A stretch of DNA of 64,000 nt from Photobacterium sp. SKA34 (GCF_000153325.1 NZ_CH724144.1:196010-260009), one strand, 5' to 3'; positions 37,634 through 46,640 are shown, numbered from the stretch's first letter. The notes: generated from the sequence alone by a model not told the origin. Translations and numbers: made by a program.

Positions 37634-38704
37634 TTACCATTGACCGAGTTTTTCCAATTGTTCTAACTGTTCGGTATATGCTGATAAATCGCCAATGTTT
37701 GCACTGATCCATTCTGGATTGTAGTAGGTGTCAAGGTAACGCTCGCCACTATCACACAATAGCGTAACGATAGAGCCTGTTTCTCCACGTTGTTTCATTT
37801 CAGCCGCGATTTGTAATACACCAAATAGGTTTGTCCCTGTTGATGCACCGGCTTTACGGCCAATAATTTTTTCTAACCAGTGAATAGTTGCAACACTTGC
37901 AGCATCTGGGATCTTGCGCATTTCATTGATCACATCAGGAATAAAGCTTGGTTCAACTCTAGGGCGACCAATACCTTCAATACGGCTGCCTGTGTTGCCT
38001 ATAATTGTATTATCACGTTGCATAAAGTAATCGTGGAATACTGAGTTCTCTGGATCAACAACACACAGTTGCGTTGGTTGCATTTGGTAACGAATATAAC
38101 GACCAATTGTTGCTGATGTACCACCAGTACCTGGACTCATTACAATCCAACTTGGGATAGGGAAGCGCTCTAACTTCATTTGGTCAAAAATACTGTTAGC
38201 AATGTTGTTATTACCACGCCAGTCGGTGGCACGTTCAGCATAGGTAAATTGATCCATGTAATGACCATTTAACTCTTTTGCTAAACGGCGAGATTCGTCA
38301 TAAATCGCAGCAGGAGAGTCAACAAAATGGGCGCTACCACCATAAAATTTAATTTGTTCTATTTTTTTACACGCTGTTTTACGTGGCACTACAGCAATAA
38401 ATGGTAACCCAAGTAAACGTGCAAAATAGGCTTCAGAAACAGCAGTACTACCTGATGATGATTCAATGATCGGTGTACCTTCTTTAATCCAACCGTTACA
38501 TAAAGCGTATAGGAATAACGAGCGAGCAAGACGGTGCTTTAAGCTTCCTGTTGGGTGCGTGCTTTCATCTTTAAGATAAATATCAATACCGTCTAGGCTA
38601 GGTAACTCTAATTTAATTAAGTGGGTATCTGCTGAGCGTTGGTAATCAGCATCAATTTTACGAATGGCGTTATTAACCCATTGATTGTTTAGTTGTTGTG
38701 TCAT
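37634..38704 (-). CDS. cdsH: PLP-dependent cysteine desulfhydrase-like enzyme (CdsH type)
   Basis: Fold type II PLP enzyme of the cysteine synthase superfamily; 356 aa. PLP-binding Lys56 in PTGSLKHR, the SSSGSTAVSEA loop, and the phosphate-binding GTGGTSATIGR. Salmonella CdsH, next to the decR homologue ybaO, degrades cysteine to sulfide; the same divergent pairing here supports that role, by inference from context and my memory of the family. Cysteine synthase is the alternative. ATG 38704 lies 162 bases from decR on the opposite strand. Confidence 0.8.
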   Translation of the reverse strand: MTQQLNNQWVNNAIRKIDADYQRSADTHLIKLELPSLDGIDIYLKDESTHPTGSLKHRLARSLFLYALCNGWIKEGTPIIESSSGSTAVSEAYFARLLGLPFIAVVPRKTACKKIEQIKFYGGSAHFVDSPAAIYDESRRLAKELNGHYMDQFTYAERATDWRGNNNIANSIFDQMKLERFPIPSWIVMSPGTGGTSATIGRYIRYQMQPTQLCVVDPENSVFHDYFMQRDNTIIGNTGSRIEGIGRPRVEPSFIPDVINEMRKIPDAASVATIHWLEKIIGRKAGASTGTNLFGVLQIAAEMKQRGETGSIVTLLCDSGERYLDTYYNPEWISANIGDLSAYTEQLEQLEKLGQW

Positions 38705-38825
38705 AGCGTGACTCCACTGTATTGATTTTATTATTGTTGTTGTATTTATGTTGATTGCTTAACAATTATATTACCAAGTTATAGAGAAAAGTCTTTGCTT
38801 TGTTTTGCAATAAAACGATAAAATT

Positions 38826-38840
38826 TAGAAAATATTTCTA
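38826..38840. promoter_or_regulatory. Palindrome in the cdsH-decR gap, possible DecR operator
   Basis: TAGAAAATATTTCTA is a 15-base near-perfect inverted repeat (TAGAAA, ATA, TTTCTA), a shape typical of Lrp/AsnC-family sites. It lies 26 bases before decR. Assignment to DecR is inference. Confidence 0.45.
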
Positions 38841-38865
38841 TTTAATTGCTTTTCGGTGGTATGAG

Positions 38866-39327
38866 ATGTCAAGTTTAGATGCTGTAGATAGAACATTACT
38901 GCGTTTATTGCAAAAAGATGCAACGCTAGCGTTATCTGAATTAGCAGAAGCTGTTAATTTAACGACCACGCCATGCTGGAAAAGGCTAAAGCGTTTAGAA
39001 GAAGATGGAATATTACGTCAACGTGTTGCACTATTAGATGCTGCAAAACTTGGACTATCTTTTATAGCATTTGTGCAGATTAAAACCAGTAATCATTCTA
39101 AGGAATGGTATAACGGTTTTGTTCATGCCGTTGAAGAGTTCCCAGAAGTTATGGAATTCTACCGTATGGCAGGCGATTACGATTACATGATGAAAGTACA
39201 AGTAGCTGATATGCAGGCTTTTGATCTGTTTTATAAGAAATTGGTGAACAGCATTGAGGGGCTAACGAATGTAACATCGACATTTGCAATGGAGCCCCTT
39301 AAGTACACCACAGCATTACCACTTTAG
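38866..39327 (+). CDS. decR: Lrp/AsnC-family cysteine-responsive regulator DecR
   Basis: Transcription activator of cysteine detoxification in E. coli (YbaO). 153 aa, matching DecR. N-terminal helix-turn-helix with [20 protein letters not shown], and a C-terminal RAM domain ([20 protein letters not shown]) ending KYTTALPL, very close to the E. coli protein. ATG 38866 has GGTGG 6 bases upstream; the longer in-frame reading from 38800 is discarded. Divergent from its likely target cdsH. Confidence 0.92.
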   Translation: MSSLDAVDRTLLRLLQKDATLALSELAEAVNLTTTPCWKRLKRLEEDGILRQRVALLDAAKLGLSFIAFVQIKTSNHSKEWYNGFVHAVEEFPEVMEFYRMAGDYDYMMKVQVADMQAFDLFYKKLVNSIEGLTNVTSTFAMEPLKYTTALPL

Positions 39328-39334
39328 ATTATAT

Positions 39335-39376
39335 AATCAAGGCAGCCACTATTTATTACTAGTGGCTGCCTTGATT
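39335..39376. terminator. Bidirectional hairpin between decR and tesB
   Basis: A 17-bp perfect stem (39335-39351 with 39360-39376; core AAGGCAGCCACTA) and an 8-base loop between convergent genes. U-runs are weak on both sides. Confidence 0.75.
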
Positions 39377-39399
39377 GCGTTAACCTTAAGACGATGAGT

Positions 39400-40257
39400 T
39401 TATCGTTGACGGATCAAACCTTCTTGAACAGCTGATGCAACGAGTTCGCCTTTTTGGTTATAAACCTCACCACGAACAATACCACGAGAGCCACTAGACG
39501 ATGGGCTATCAATAGCGTAAAGCAGCCATTCATCCATCTTAAATGGACGGTGAAACCACATTGAATGATCAATAGTAGCCACTTGCATATTAGGGCTAAA
39601 TAACGTTACACCATGTGGATGCATTGATGTCACAAGAAAGCCCCAATCAGACGCATACGCCAATAAATAGTGATGGATATTAAGATCGTCTGGCATCGTG
39701 CCATTGGCTTTAATCCATAAGTATTGTTTTGGTTCAGCAACGGTTGGCTTTAATGGATTAATGACGGTTACTGGACGCACTTCAACTGGGCGTTTCTTAC
39801 CAAATATCTCCACTATTTTGGGTGGTAGATATTGCGCAATGGCGTCAACAAGTTGAGTTTCAGATGCTAAACCTTCAGGCCCTGCTACATTTGGCATTGT
39901 TGATTGGTGGTTAAATCCTTCTTCATTTGCTTGGTAAGAAGCGGTTAAGAAAAAGATAGGTTCACCATTCTGAATTGCTTTTACACGACGAGTACTAAAG
40001 CTTTTACCATCACGTAATTTTTCCACATCATAAATAATTGGCTTTTCAGGATTACCAGGGCGTAAAAAGTAGCTATGAAAGGAGTGTAAGTAACGTTGTT
40101 TTTCTACCGTTTGCTTAGCTGCGGATAAGGACTGCCCAATTACTTGTCCACCATAAACTTGTGGCAGACCAAGGTTTTCACTTTGACCTCTGAAAAGCTC
40201 AAGTTCAAGTTGTTCTAACTGTAGAAGATTGAGAAGTTCATTCAGTTCTTTACTCAT
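39400..40257 (-). CDS. tesB: Acyl-CoA thioesterase II TesB
   Basis: Hydrolyses medium and long acyl-CoA. 285 aa, double hot-dog fold, family length. N-terminal [21 protein letters not shown] contains the conserved GGQVIGQ stretch; C-terminal [20 protein letters not shown] carries the catalytic Asp and FH segment, and the last motif is SAVQEGLIR with Gln. Divergent from ybaY, as in E. coli. Confidence 0.95.
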   Translation of the reverse strand: MSKELNELLNLLQLEQLELELFRGQSENLGLPQVYGGQVIGQSLSAAKQTVEKQRYLHSFHSYFLRPGNPEKPIIYDVEKLRDGKSFSTRRVKAIQNGEPIFFLTASYQANEEGFNHQSTMPNVAGPEGLASETQLVDAIAQYLPPKIVEIFGKKRPVEVRPVTVINPLKPTVAEPKQYLWIKANGTMPDDLNIHHYLLAYASDWGFLVTSMHPHGVTLFSPNMQVATIDHSMWFHRPFKMDEWLLYAIDSPSSSGSRGIVRGEVYNQKGELVASAVQEGLIRQR

Positions 40258-40382
40258 CTAAGCACCATTAATTATGTTACTATCAGTATGATTTAGGGAA
40301 ATCAAGTTCAAATAGAGATTGGATTGGTTTTATTATATTTGAGCTTTATAGCAATATAGATTAGGGATTAACAGAGAAGAAT

Positions 40383-40805
40383 ATGAAAAATTCTTTTGCA
40401 TGGTTTGGAGTTTTGATTGTGGCGCTAGTGATCACTGCTTGTACTAACTTAATGCCGACTGATAGTGATGTTGGAACATTAAGTGGAACAGTGAGTTATC
40501 GTGAGCGTGTAGTGTTACCGAATAATGCGCGCATTATTGTGTCCTTAGTTGAGCGGTCTACTCAAGCCGATCATGATGCGAATAAAGTTATCAGCCAACA
40601 TTCATTTTTAGCAGAAGGAGAACAGCCGCCTGTTTCTTTTACGTTGAATTATGTGAAAAGTAAATTAAAGCCAGATACCTTATATCGTGTTATTGCTAAG
40701 ATTGAAATCAATGATGAAGTGCTATTCAGTAATCAATCAACAGTAGATTTAAGTATTGAACCGTTAAAAACGACACACCTAGATATTCCATTGGTGAAAG
40801 TGTAA
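40383..40805 (+). CDS. ybaY: YbaY family lipoprotein
   Basis: 140 aa. Lipoprotein signal with lipobox VITAC (Cys about 20). The mature part is one YbaY-type beta domain: GTLSGTVSYRERVVLPNNAR and VSFTLNYVKSKLKPDTLYRV. Function not established. It holds the E. coli position between tesB and ybaZ/atl. Confidence 0.88.
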   Translation: MKNSFAWFGVLIVALVITACTNLMPTDSDVGTLSGTVSYRERVVLPNNARIIVSLVERSTQADHDANKVISQHSFLAEGEQPPVSFTLNYVKSKLKPDTLYRVIAKIEINDEVLFSNQSTVDLSIEPLKTTHLDIPLVKV

Positions 40806-40830
40806 TCCAGCCGTTTTATACAATATTAGC

Positions 40831-40881
40831 AATGCCCGATTTACTCTATTTCTTTTTATTGAAATAAGAAGGTCGGGCATT
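40831..40881. terminator. Two-part hairpin between ybaY and atl
   Basis: AATGCCCGA (40831-40839) pairs with TCGGGCATT (40873-40881), with a smaller inner stem TATTTC/GAAATA. TTTTG follows on the plus strand. It lies between convergent genes. Confidence 0.7.
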
Positions 40882-40884
40882 TTG

Positions 40885-41196
40885 TTATTCAGGATACCCA
40901 TCCCAACGATATACTTTAAGGTTGACTCGTCCTTGTTCCGTCACATTAATCCCTTCATTACGCAATGCTTCTATTTGGCGAGCTCTACCGTCACCACATA
41001 ATGAGATTTTTCCTTGGCTATTAATAACACGGTGCCAAGGTAACGCTGAACCTTGAGGAAGGTTCGAGAGTAAACGGCCTACTTGACGTGCATAGCCAGG
41101 AAATCCTGAAAATTTAGCAATATCGCCATAAGTCGATATTTTACCAATAGGTATTTGATACACTTGGCTGTGGATTTGCTGAGAAAAATCGTCCAT
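40885..41196 (-). CDS. atl: Alkyltransferase-like DNA repair protein (ATL)
   Basis: Binds O6-alkylguanine lesions and flags them for nucleotide excision repair. 103 aa. The MGMT-like fold is present, but the catalytic PCHRV is PWHRV (Trp54 replaces the acceptor Cys), the hallmark of ATL proteins, so it cannot remove alkyl groups itself. Helix-turn-helix region and the RQVGRLLS segment are conserved. E. coli YbaZ occupies the same place next to ybaY. Confidence 0.92.
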   Translation of the reverse strand: MDDFSQQIHSQVYQIPIGKISTYGDIAKFSGFPGYARQVGRLLSNLPQGSALPWHRVINSQGKISLCGDGRARQIEALRNEGINVTEQGRVNLKVYRWDGYPE

Positions 41197-41263
41197 ATTT
41201 ATAATTAGAGATTAAAAGTCCCATCTTTTCTTAAACAACAGGATAACGCAAGGAGGTGTTGCC

Positions 41264-41998
41264 ATGTTGTATAAAACACTATTAATCATTGTCACTTTAT
41301 TATTGACTGTATTAGGGGTAAATGCTTTAGCGCATAGTCAGGGAGAATTACCTATTCTTGCCCTTGCGATCCCAGCATTATGGCTGCTACCTCAAGGTGG
41401 TGTTGCAGCATGGCTATTATTGCTTGGATTAGGTGCATTCGGTTACGTATTGCCTGAGCAGCCTGTCGCGTTGTCTGTCAGTTTATTTATGATGTTACCG
41501 ATTTTGATGATTTCCACATCGCCTAAGGGATGTTGGCAATTAGGGTCATTGATGATCTCCATTGTATTAGCCATGAATGCAGGTTTAATGGCATTACAAG
41601 CGGAGGGTAAACTGCCGGGCTCTATTGGTGCGACTGTTATTCAAATTATTGGTATTGCTATTATTTGGTATGCTGCTAGAAGTTGGCGGCCGGTAGAAGG
41701 CAATACGTGGTGGCCGCTTTTACTCGTGGTCCCATTGTGGGTTGGTGGCATGGAGCATGCTGCATTATTAGCTTTATGTGTTATCGGTATTATTGCTGCA
41801 CTTCAGTCTTTAAATAAATTGCACCTTGATGAATGGATTCCCAAATTGGCCTGTGTATTACCCGCTGTTGGTTTTGCCACGCTAGTCATCATGCCGCAAT
41901 TTGATGTTGCTAACCCCATATTAGTGTCCTGGTTACTTGTTCTGGGGGGGGGGCTACTTGGTGAGTCTTTATTAGAAGATCCCGAGGAAGATGAGTAA
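41264..41998 (+). CDS. Conserved hypothetical integral membrane protein
   Basis: 244 aa, no family I can name. About seven to eight hydrophobic segments (LLIIVTLLLTVLGVNAL; WLLLLGLGAFGYVL; VSLFMMLPILMI; TVIQIIGIAIIWYA; ALLALCVIGIIAALQ; LVSWLLVLGGGLLG) with short loops and an acidic cytosolic C-terminus (EDPEEDE). AGGAGG lies 8 bases before ATG 41264. Monocistronic, just upstream of ffs. Confidence 0.75.
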   Translation: MLYKTLLIIVTLLLTVLGVNALAHSQGELPILALAIPALWLLPQGGVAAWLLLLGLGAFGYVLPEQPVALSVSLFMMLPILMISTSPKGCWQLGSLMISIVLAMNAGLMALQAEGKLPGSIGATVIQIIGIAIIWYAARSWRPVEGNTWWPLLLVVPLWVGGMEHAALLALCVIGIIAALQSLNKLHLDEWIPKLACVLPAVGFATLVIMPQFDVANPILVSWLLVLGGGLLGESLLEDPEEDE

Positions 41999-42072
41999 GT
42001 TAAATGTATCAAGGTGATGGTTTTACTTTCAATATCTTAGTGTTTGGATAAATAACGCACACTTGAACGATT

Positions 42073-42088
42073 GTTGTTATATAACAAC
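42073..42088. promoter_or_regulatory. 16-bp perfect palindrome abutting the ffs promoter
   Basis: GTTGTTATATAACAAC ends one base before the -35 box of ffs. The position fits an upstream activator or repressor site; the regulator is unknown. Confidence 0.5.
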
Positions 42089-42117
42089 TTGCAATATCGA
42101 TGCGCTTAATAGATAAT
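42089..42117 (+). promoter_or_regulatory. Promoter of the 4.5S RNA gene
   Basis: TTGCAA (42089-42094), a 17-base spacer and GATAAT (42112-42117) give a strong sigma-70 promoter. Transcription would start near 42124, leaving a short 5' leader of about 27 bases to be removed, as happens with E. coli 4.5S RNA precursor processing by RNase P. Confidence 0.75.
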
Positions 42118-42150
42118 CCTTCCCGTTCTCGCAAGAGACAAAGAATCTAT

Positions 42151-42262
42151 GGAGGCCCCCATTGGTCCTCCCGCAACACTAACTTGTGAACTCGGCCAGG
42201 CCCGGAAGGGAGCAACCGCAGCAGGCGATGTGTGTGCCGGGATGTGGCTGGTGGGGGCTTCC
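42151..42262 (+). ncRNA. ffs: Signal recognition particle 4.5S RNA
   Basis: RNA scaffold of the SRP that binds Ffh. About 112 nt. The ends pair: GGAGGCCCCCA (42151-42161) with TGGGGGCTTCC (42252-42262). The apical region keeps the GGAAG tetraloop block (CCCGGAAGGGAGCA) and GTGTGCCGGGATGTGGCTGG, closely like E. coli 4.5S. The exact mature ends are estimated from the pairing. It sits after atl and one membrane-protein gene, near its E. coli position beside ybaZ. Confidence 0.95.
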
Positions 42263-42792
42263 ACCCATCTGCGATTCCTGTTTTACCTATCTGTTTTATT
42301 TCCAACAAGCTATTTTAGAGACTTTGTGTTTTACAGGCTGTAAGTATAGCTACTGATAAGTTTCTCGTTTCTTTCTGAAATCTATTTCTATTTGCTACAG
42401 CAATATCGTATTAAGCTAAAGAGACTGATTCTGACTGGGTTGATGCTAAATTGACTAAACTATAATCATAAATCTTATGCTGATATACAATAGGTGCAAA
42501 TAGGATCACAAAATAATAGTTAATGTGTAATTGTCTATAATTATTCATAGCAAATAACAAATAGCATGAGATAATAGTGCGAACTTTTTGTGATGAGACA
42601 ACTAGTTAACAAGGTGTGGTTAAAAAGTGTTCAATTAATGCTTTATTTTTGTCAGTGAAAACGGCAGAATGGCCTCACATTTGAACTCGGTCACTCTATT
42701 TGAATTGAATTGTCATAAAACACATTGTTGTTTACCGAGTTGGTGATAATGTCTCGCCGCATTCCGAATTTATAAAGTAAAAGGTTACAAAT
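42263..42792. other. Intergenic region after ffs
   Basis: 530 AT-rich bases. The only structure seen is an inverted repeat AACTCGGT (42684-42691) and ACCGAGTT (42734-42741), 42 bases apart, in the leader of the next gene. No gene recognised. Confidence 0.5.
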
Positions 42793-43281
42793 ATGTCTGA
42801 TGTACCAGAGTCTGTTGCAAATGTTGCTGCTGTCGCTCAGCCGGTTGCTGAGTCTTCAGGTTCAGTTTGGGGTTATGTCGCAGGTGGCGTGGTTTTATTA
42901 ATCATTGCCGGTATTTATGGTTATAAGAAAATTAACCAACCTGCATTTGTGATTAAGCAGGTACGTAAGAAAAACCTGAAAGAAATGAAAAAGCAGGGCA
43001 TTGAAAACTCTGAGTTCATGGTAGATATGGATAAGCTACTAGAATCAATGCTTGCATACACGACTGAAAATAAAATGAAAGGTGGAGACGTTGTGACGTT
43101 GTTAAAGCCTTTAAATGATAAAGATCGTGTGAAAACACCAAAAGATATGTACAACTCTATGATTTATATTGCTAATGAAATTAAAGATGTGTCATTGGCT
43201 AAAGAGTTTAAAAATAAATCTAAGCAAGTGAAATCAAGCTCAGCATTAATGGCTGGCCTGTTAAAGCGTGCAGGTATCTAA
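42793..43281 (+). CDS. Hypothetical single-pass membrane protein
   Basis: 162 aa, no family recognised. A short acidic, Ala/Val-rich N-terminus, one membrane segment (VWGYVAGGVVLLIIAGIYGY, residues about 25-44), then a basic cytosolic or periplasmic helical domain rich in Lys (KQVRKKNLKEMKKQG; SLAKEFKNKSKQVKSSS). Codon pattern and a good terminator support a real gene. Monocistronic with a long leader (about 500 bases to ffs). Confidence 0.72.
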   Translation: MSDVPESVANVAAVAQPVAESSGSVWGYVAGGVVLLIIAGIYGYKKINQPAFVIKQVRKKNLKEMKKQGIENSEFMVDMDKLLESMLAYTTENKMKGGDVVTLLKPLNDKDRVKTPKDMYNSMIYIANEIKDVSLAKEFKNKSKQVKSSSALMAGLLKRAGI

Positions 43282-43302
43282 TTGATACTTAATATATATA
43301 CG

Positions 43303-43332
43303 AAGGGCTGATTATTATCAGCCCTTTTTTTG
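43303..43332 (+). terminator. Intrinsic terminator after the hypothetical membrane protein
   Basis: AAGGGCTGAT and ATCAGCCCTT form a 10-bp stem with a TATT loop, then a run of T (43303-43332). Confidence 0.92.
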
Positions 43333-43437
43333 TACTGTAATATGATAAAGTTTCAACGGGTTAAATATTAAGAGTAGGGCATGATACTTTAATGTAGCGC
43401 ATCGTTGCCTATATTTATCCATTGTTTTTAGAACCTG

Positions 43438-44763
43438 TTAATTATGCTCTGTTTTAAATGCTATAAAACCGTAACGGCTAGTTGGAGCACTAAAGTAAAA
43501 CCCTTGTGTAAAGTCAATCAACAAAGATTTTAGTGTATTTAACTGCGTCTCTGTCTCTACCCCTTCAGCGACTAACTTACATTGTAACTCTTCGCATAGT
43601 GAAGCGATATTATTAAAAATTAAGCTCTTTTAAGCTTGATAGGCTGGAATAACCCGTCCCAAAATCATCAAGAGCCCAACGAACGCCTAAGGTACGAAAA
43701 CGCGGCATGATCTTATCTAATTTGATAAATGCATTGGTTGTGTTTTCTCTTTCTGTCATTTCAAAGACTAAGCCTTATTATAATGTCGGATTCTGCTTAA
43801 TTAATAATATGACATCATCAACAAATCTGGGATCGTTAAGCATCGATAGAGTAACGTTTATAGAAACATAAAAATCATTATTTGAATGAGCTATTAAAGG
43901 CTTATCAATTGAAAGCTGTTTTAATAAATGTAAAGTTATCGGTTTTATTTTCCCATTTGATTCTACTCTTGTAATAAATTGATTCGGGGAAATTAATTGG
44001 GCATGACGATAAAGCCAGCGACAGAGTAATTCGGCTCCAATTACCTGATGAGTTTGATTACACACAATTGGTTGGTAATAAGGAATAAACTCATTATTTT
44101 TTAAATGAAAAGTTATTAGTTTGAATATAATTAATAATAAGGGTAATGAGCATGCATAGAATAAATATAAAAGCAGATAATGCGCCAATGCCTAATAATA
44201 CTTGAGAAGATTTATCGCCAACAATTACTTTAAAAGGAAATTGAACAGAATGATATGACTTATGAAATAAGTATTTTTCTTATTATTAATTAGCATATTA
44301 CCTTTATTGGTAACAACATAACCTCGAAGATAATCATCTGCATTATTTAACCAGTCATCCATATAGCTCGCGTTTATAAATAACTGGTAAAAGCCTTTTT
44401 TACCTTTAACAACAAGATGTAATTCATCGTTCTGATTAAGTGAGCTACGTTTGCGGTAAAGTAGTGGTAACTTATCTGTTTTAATCTTTTATTCAGGCTA
44501 GGTGATATTGGGATATGTAAAGAGATATTACGATCTGAATAGATGTAATGATTGTTTTGAAAATATGCGACACTTCGTAATGAACGAGATGAAAGAACCA
44601 ATGTAATCAAATCATGCATACTTTTTGCGTCGGTTTGGTTTTCTGGTCGATGTAAAACACTATATATACGTTTATTTAAAGTTTGATTTAGTGCGATCGC
44701 AATATCTTTGCTTAAATGATCACACCTAATATCTAAATGTAATAGGCGTAGTAATTTAAATAG
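43438..44763 (-). pseudogene. Decayed CSS-motif / EAL-domain cyclic-di-GMP phosphodiesterase gene
   Basis: Read on the minus strand, pieces of one protein occur in different frames. First a CSS-type sensor part (LLRLLHLDIRCDHLSKDIA, LVLSSRSLRSVAYFQN, then after a shift near 44489 GFYQLFINASYMDDWL), then after another shift HSVQFPFKVIVGDKSSQ and a membrane segment, then EAL blocks YYQPIV, GAELLCRW, and after a shift near 43778 LVFEMTERE and LDDFGTGYSSL. A stop follows KELNF, about 40 residues of the EAL core are missing, and KLVAEGVET and GFYFSAP finish it. At least three frameshifts, one deletion and an upstream stop make it inactive. Confidence 0.88.
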
Positions 44764-44896
44764 CTAACAAAGCTAATTGAAATATTTTTTACTATAAATA
44801 ACATAATAAAATCTTTTTCACACCTTAATATAACGGCCAATCAAATAAATATTCCATTATGGTATATCATTACCATTTTAAATATTTGGTTAAGTC

Positions 44897-44935
44897 GATA
44901 AAAGATACTAATGGTGGCAAGTTGTATCTTTTATC
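44897..44935 (-). terminator. Hairpin downstream of ybaM
   Basis: GATAAAAGATAC and GTATCTTTTATC form a 12-bp perfect stem with a 15-base loop, 40 bases after the ybaM stop on the minus strand. The U-run is short, so efficiency is uncertain. Confidence 0.6.
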
Positions 44936-44974
44936 TTTGGTGAAAAGTGAGCTAATTCATTAAAAATATGACGT

Positions 44975-45136
44975 CTATGCTTTGTTTTCAAAGTCTTTAC
45001 GAACAATAGCTAAAGCTGAAAGAACGATCTCTGGGGCAATTTCATGACTCTCTAATAAATAGATCAAATCTACCGCGAGTTTTATTTCTTCTGGTGCATT
45101 CTCTAATGTATTTGTTGTTTGTTGGTTATCAGACAT
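44975..45136 (-). CDS. ybaM: YbaM family small protein (DUF2496)
   Basis: 53 aa, translated by hand: starts MSDNQQTTNTLENAPEEIK and continues LAVDLIYLLESHEIAPE, ending VRKDFENKA. It closely follows E. coli YbaM (LENAPDDVKLAVDLI). Function not established. ATG 45136 has AGAGAAAT upstream. In E. coli ybaM is next to priC; here an HDAC-like gene lies between them, 15 bases upstream on the same strand, so they are likely co-transcribed with priC. Confidence 0.88.
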   Translation of the reverse strand: MSDNQQTTNTLENAPEEIKLAVDLIYLLESHEIAPEIVLSALAIVRKDFENKA

Positions 45137-45151
45137 AATTTCTCTTTATCG

Positions 45152-46060
45152 CTATTTGTTGTGCACTAATAATGCTGCATGAATAAGTTGTAAGTGTAGC
45201 TCGACTAAATCTTGATGGTTTGTTCTATATCCACCACCGATGACTGCAGCTACTGGGATATTTTGTGCTTTAGATTGGGTCAAAATATAATGATCTCGTT
45301 GGTATAAACCTTGTTTAGAAATATCAAAATATCCCAGTTCATCGTGCTGGTGGATGTCAACGCCGGCATCGTATATCACCAAATCGGGTTGGTGCTGAGC
45401 CAGTAAAAGAGGAAGAATACCTTGCAATGCCGCGAGGTAATCATCTGTTGAAGTGTTTCTTTCTAAAGCAAGATCAATATCTGAATCAGGCTTACGAGCT
45501 GGGAAGTTTTTATCACAATGAACAGAGAAAGTAATAATGTTGGGATCATTGGCAAGTAGTGTTGCTGTGCCATCACCATGATGAACATCACAATCAATAA
45601 TCATGACTTTGTCTATATGAGAATAAGATAAAGCATGTTTAGCTGCGATAGCTAAGTCATTAAATAGACAAAAACCACTCCCAAAGTCATGATGGGCGTG
45701 ATGATAACCACCACTTAAATGAATGGCGATACCGTGCTCAAGTGCTAAATCAACAGTTAATTGCGTTCCACCTGTTGAGAGTAGGGTTCGAGTGATTAAT
45801 TGATCGCTCCAAGGGAATCCGATACGGCGCATTTTTGCTGCTGGTAATCTGTTAAAGAGCAAGTCATCAACATATTCGCTATCATGAATGGCCTTAATTT
45901 TGGCAATATCAGATCTAATGGGTTGGTGAATACTTACCTTTTTACGTAATTCTGAGTGAAAAACAGCCTCAAACAGCAGTCGGTATTTATTAATTGGGTA
46001 ACGATGCTTTTCTGGCAAGGTTAGAGCCGAGTATTGAGAATGATAAATAAGAGGAAGCAT
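45152..46060 (-). CDS. Histone deacetylase-superfamily (class IV-like) hydrolase
   Basis: 302 aa. Zinc-dependent deacetylase fold: substrate loop GGYHHAHHDFGSGFCLFND, and zinc ligands in DCDVHHGDGTA (Asp, His) and YDAGVDIHQHD (Asp). It probably removes acyl groups from proteins or small acetylated amines; the substrate is unknown. It starts 2 bases after the priC stop, which suggests an operon priC-HDAC-ybaM. This insertion separates priC and ybaM relative to E. coli. Confidence 0.9.
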   Translation of the reverse strand: MLPLIYHSQYSALTLPEKHRYPINKYRLLFEAVFHSELRKKVSIHQPIRSDIAKIKAIHDSEYVDDLLFNRLPAAKMRRIGFPWSDQLITRTLLSTGGTQLTVDLALEHGIAIHLSGGYHHAHHDFGSGFCLFNDLAIAAKHALSYSHIDKVMIIDCDVHHGDGTATLLANDPNIITFSVHCDKNFPARKPDSDIDLALERNTSTDDYLAALQGILPLLLAQHQPDLVIYDAGVDIHQHDELGYFDISKQGLYQRDHYILTQSKAQNIPVAAVIGGGYRTNHQDLVELHLQLIHAALLVHNK

Positions 46061-46062
46061 TG

Positions 46063-46614
46063 TTAGCCTTTTCTCTCTCTGTTACTGATGTCGGTTTCGA
46101 TTTTGATCAAGGCTGCTTGGCAACGACTTATCCTACCTTCAAGCGCAAGAATTTCTTTTTGAAGCTGTTGCTGCTCAAATTGAGAAGCGCAGCGGCTAAT
46201 TAATAATTCTTTATCACGAAGCATGGCTTTTAAGCGACGTTCCCAATCTTTATGTTGATTAAGATCTTGATATATTTCATTAATTGGTCTGCGCCAGCCT
46301 GCTTGGTTTTTTGGCTCTTTTTTACGAATGTTTAGTGTGGCTAATTCACGCTGGATAGCTTGAATTTGGCTCACGATTTTTTCACAGAGGTGCTGGGTTC
46401 TTGCGGGTAATAAGCGTCCGGCTTGTTGTTCTTTTTGTAATAATTGGAGCTCATTATGGACTTCATTAACACAGGGGGTAAGTAACTTGCTTCGTGTTTT
46501 AAATAGCGTTTCGTCAAACAGAGGCTTAAAGGATTCACCACGTTTACGGTCAACGTCAGCCGCTTGTAGCTTTAATTGTTCAATCAGTGAAATAAGACGA
46601 GATAAGTCAATCAT
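46063..46614 (-). CDS. priC: Primosomal replication protein PriC
   Basis: Helps reload DnaB at stalled forks. 183 aa. Mostly helical, with the family blocks DETLFKTRSKLLTPCVNEV and EHQ-like HKDWERRLKAMLRDKE. ATG 46614 lies at the head of a minus-strand run priC, HDAC-like gene, ybaM. E. coli has priC next to ybaM and ybaN. Confidence 0.88.
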   Translation of the reverse strand: MIDLSRLISLIEQLKLQAADVDRKRGESFKPLFDETLFKTRSKLLTPCVNEVHNELQLLQKEQQAGRLLPARTQHLCEKIVSQIQAIQRELATLNIRKKEPKNQAGWRRPINEIYQDLNQHKDWERRLKAMLRDKELLISRCASQFEQQQLQKEILALEGRISRCQAALIKIETDISNRERKG

Positions 46615-46640
46615 AGAGAAACCTTGTATTACAAGCTAAG

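Noticed and set aside
42149..42343. 64-codon plus-strand reading frame
   Set aside because: It lies across the 4.5S RNA gene and has no ribosome binding site; the RNA explains the sequence.
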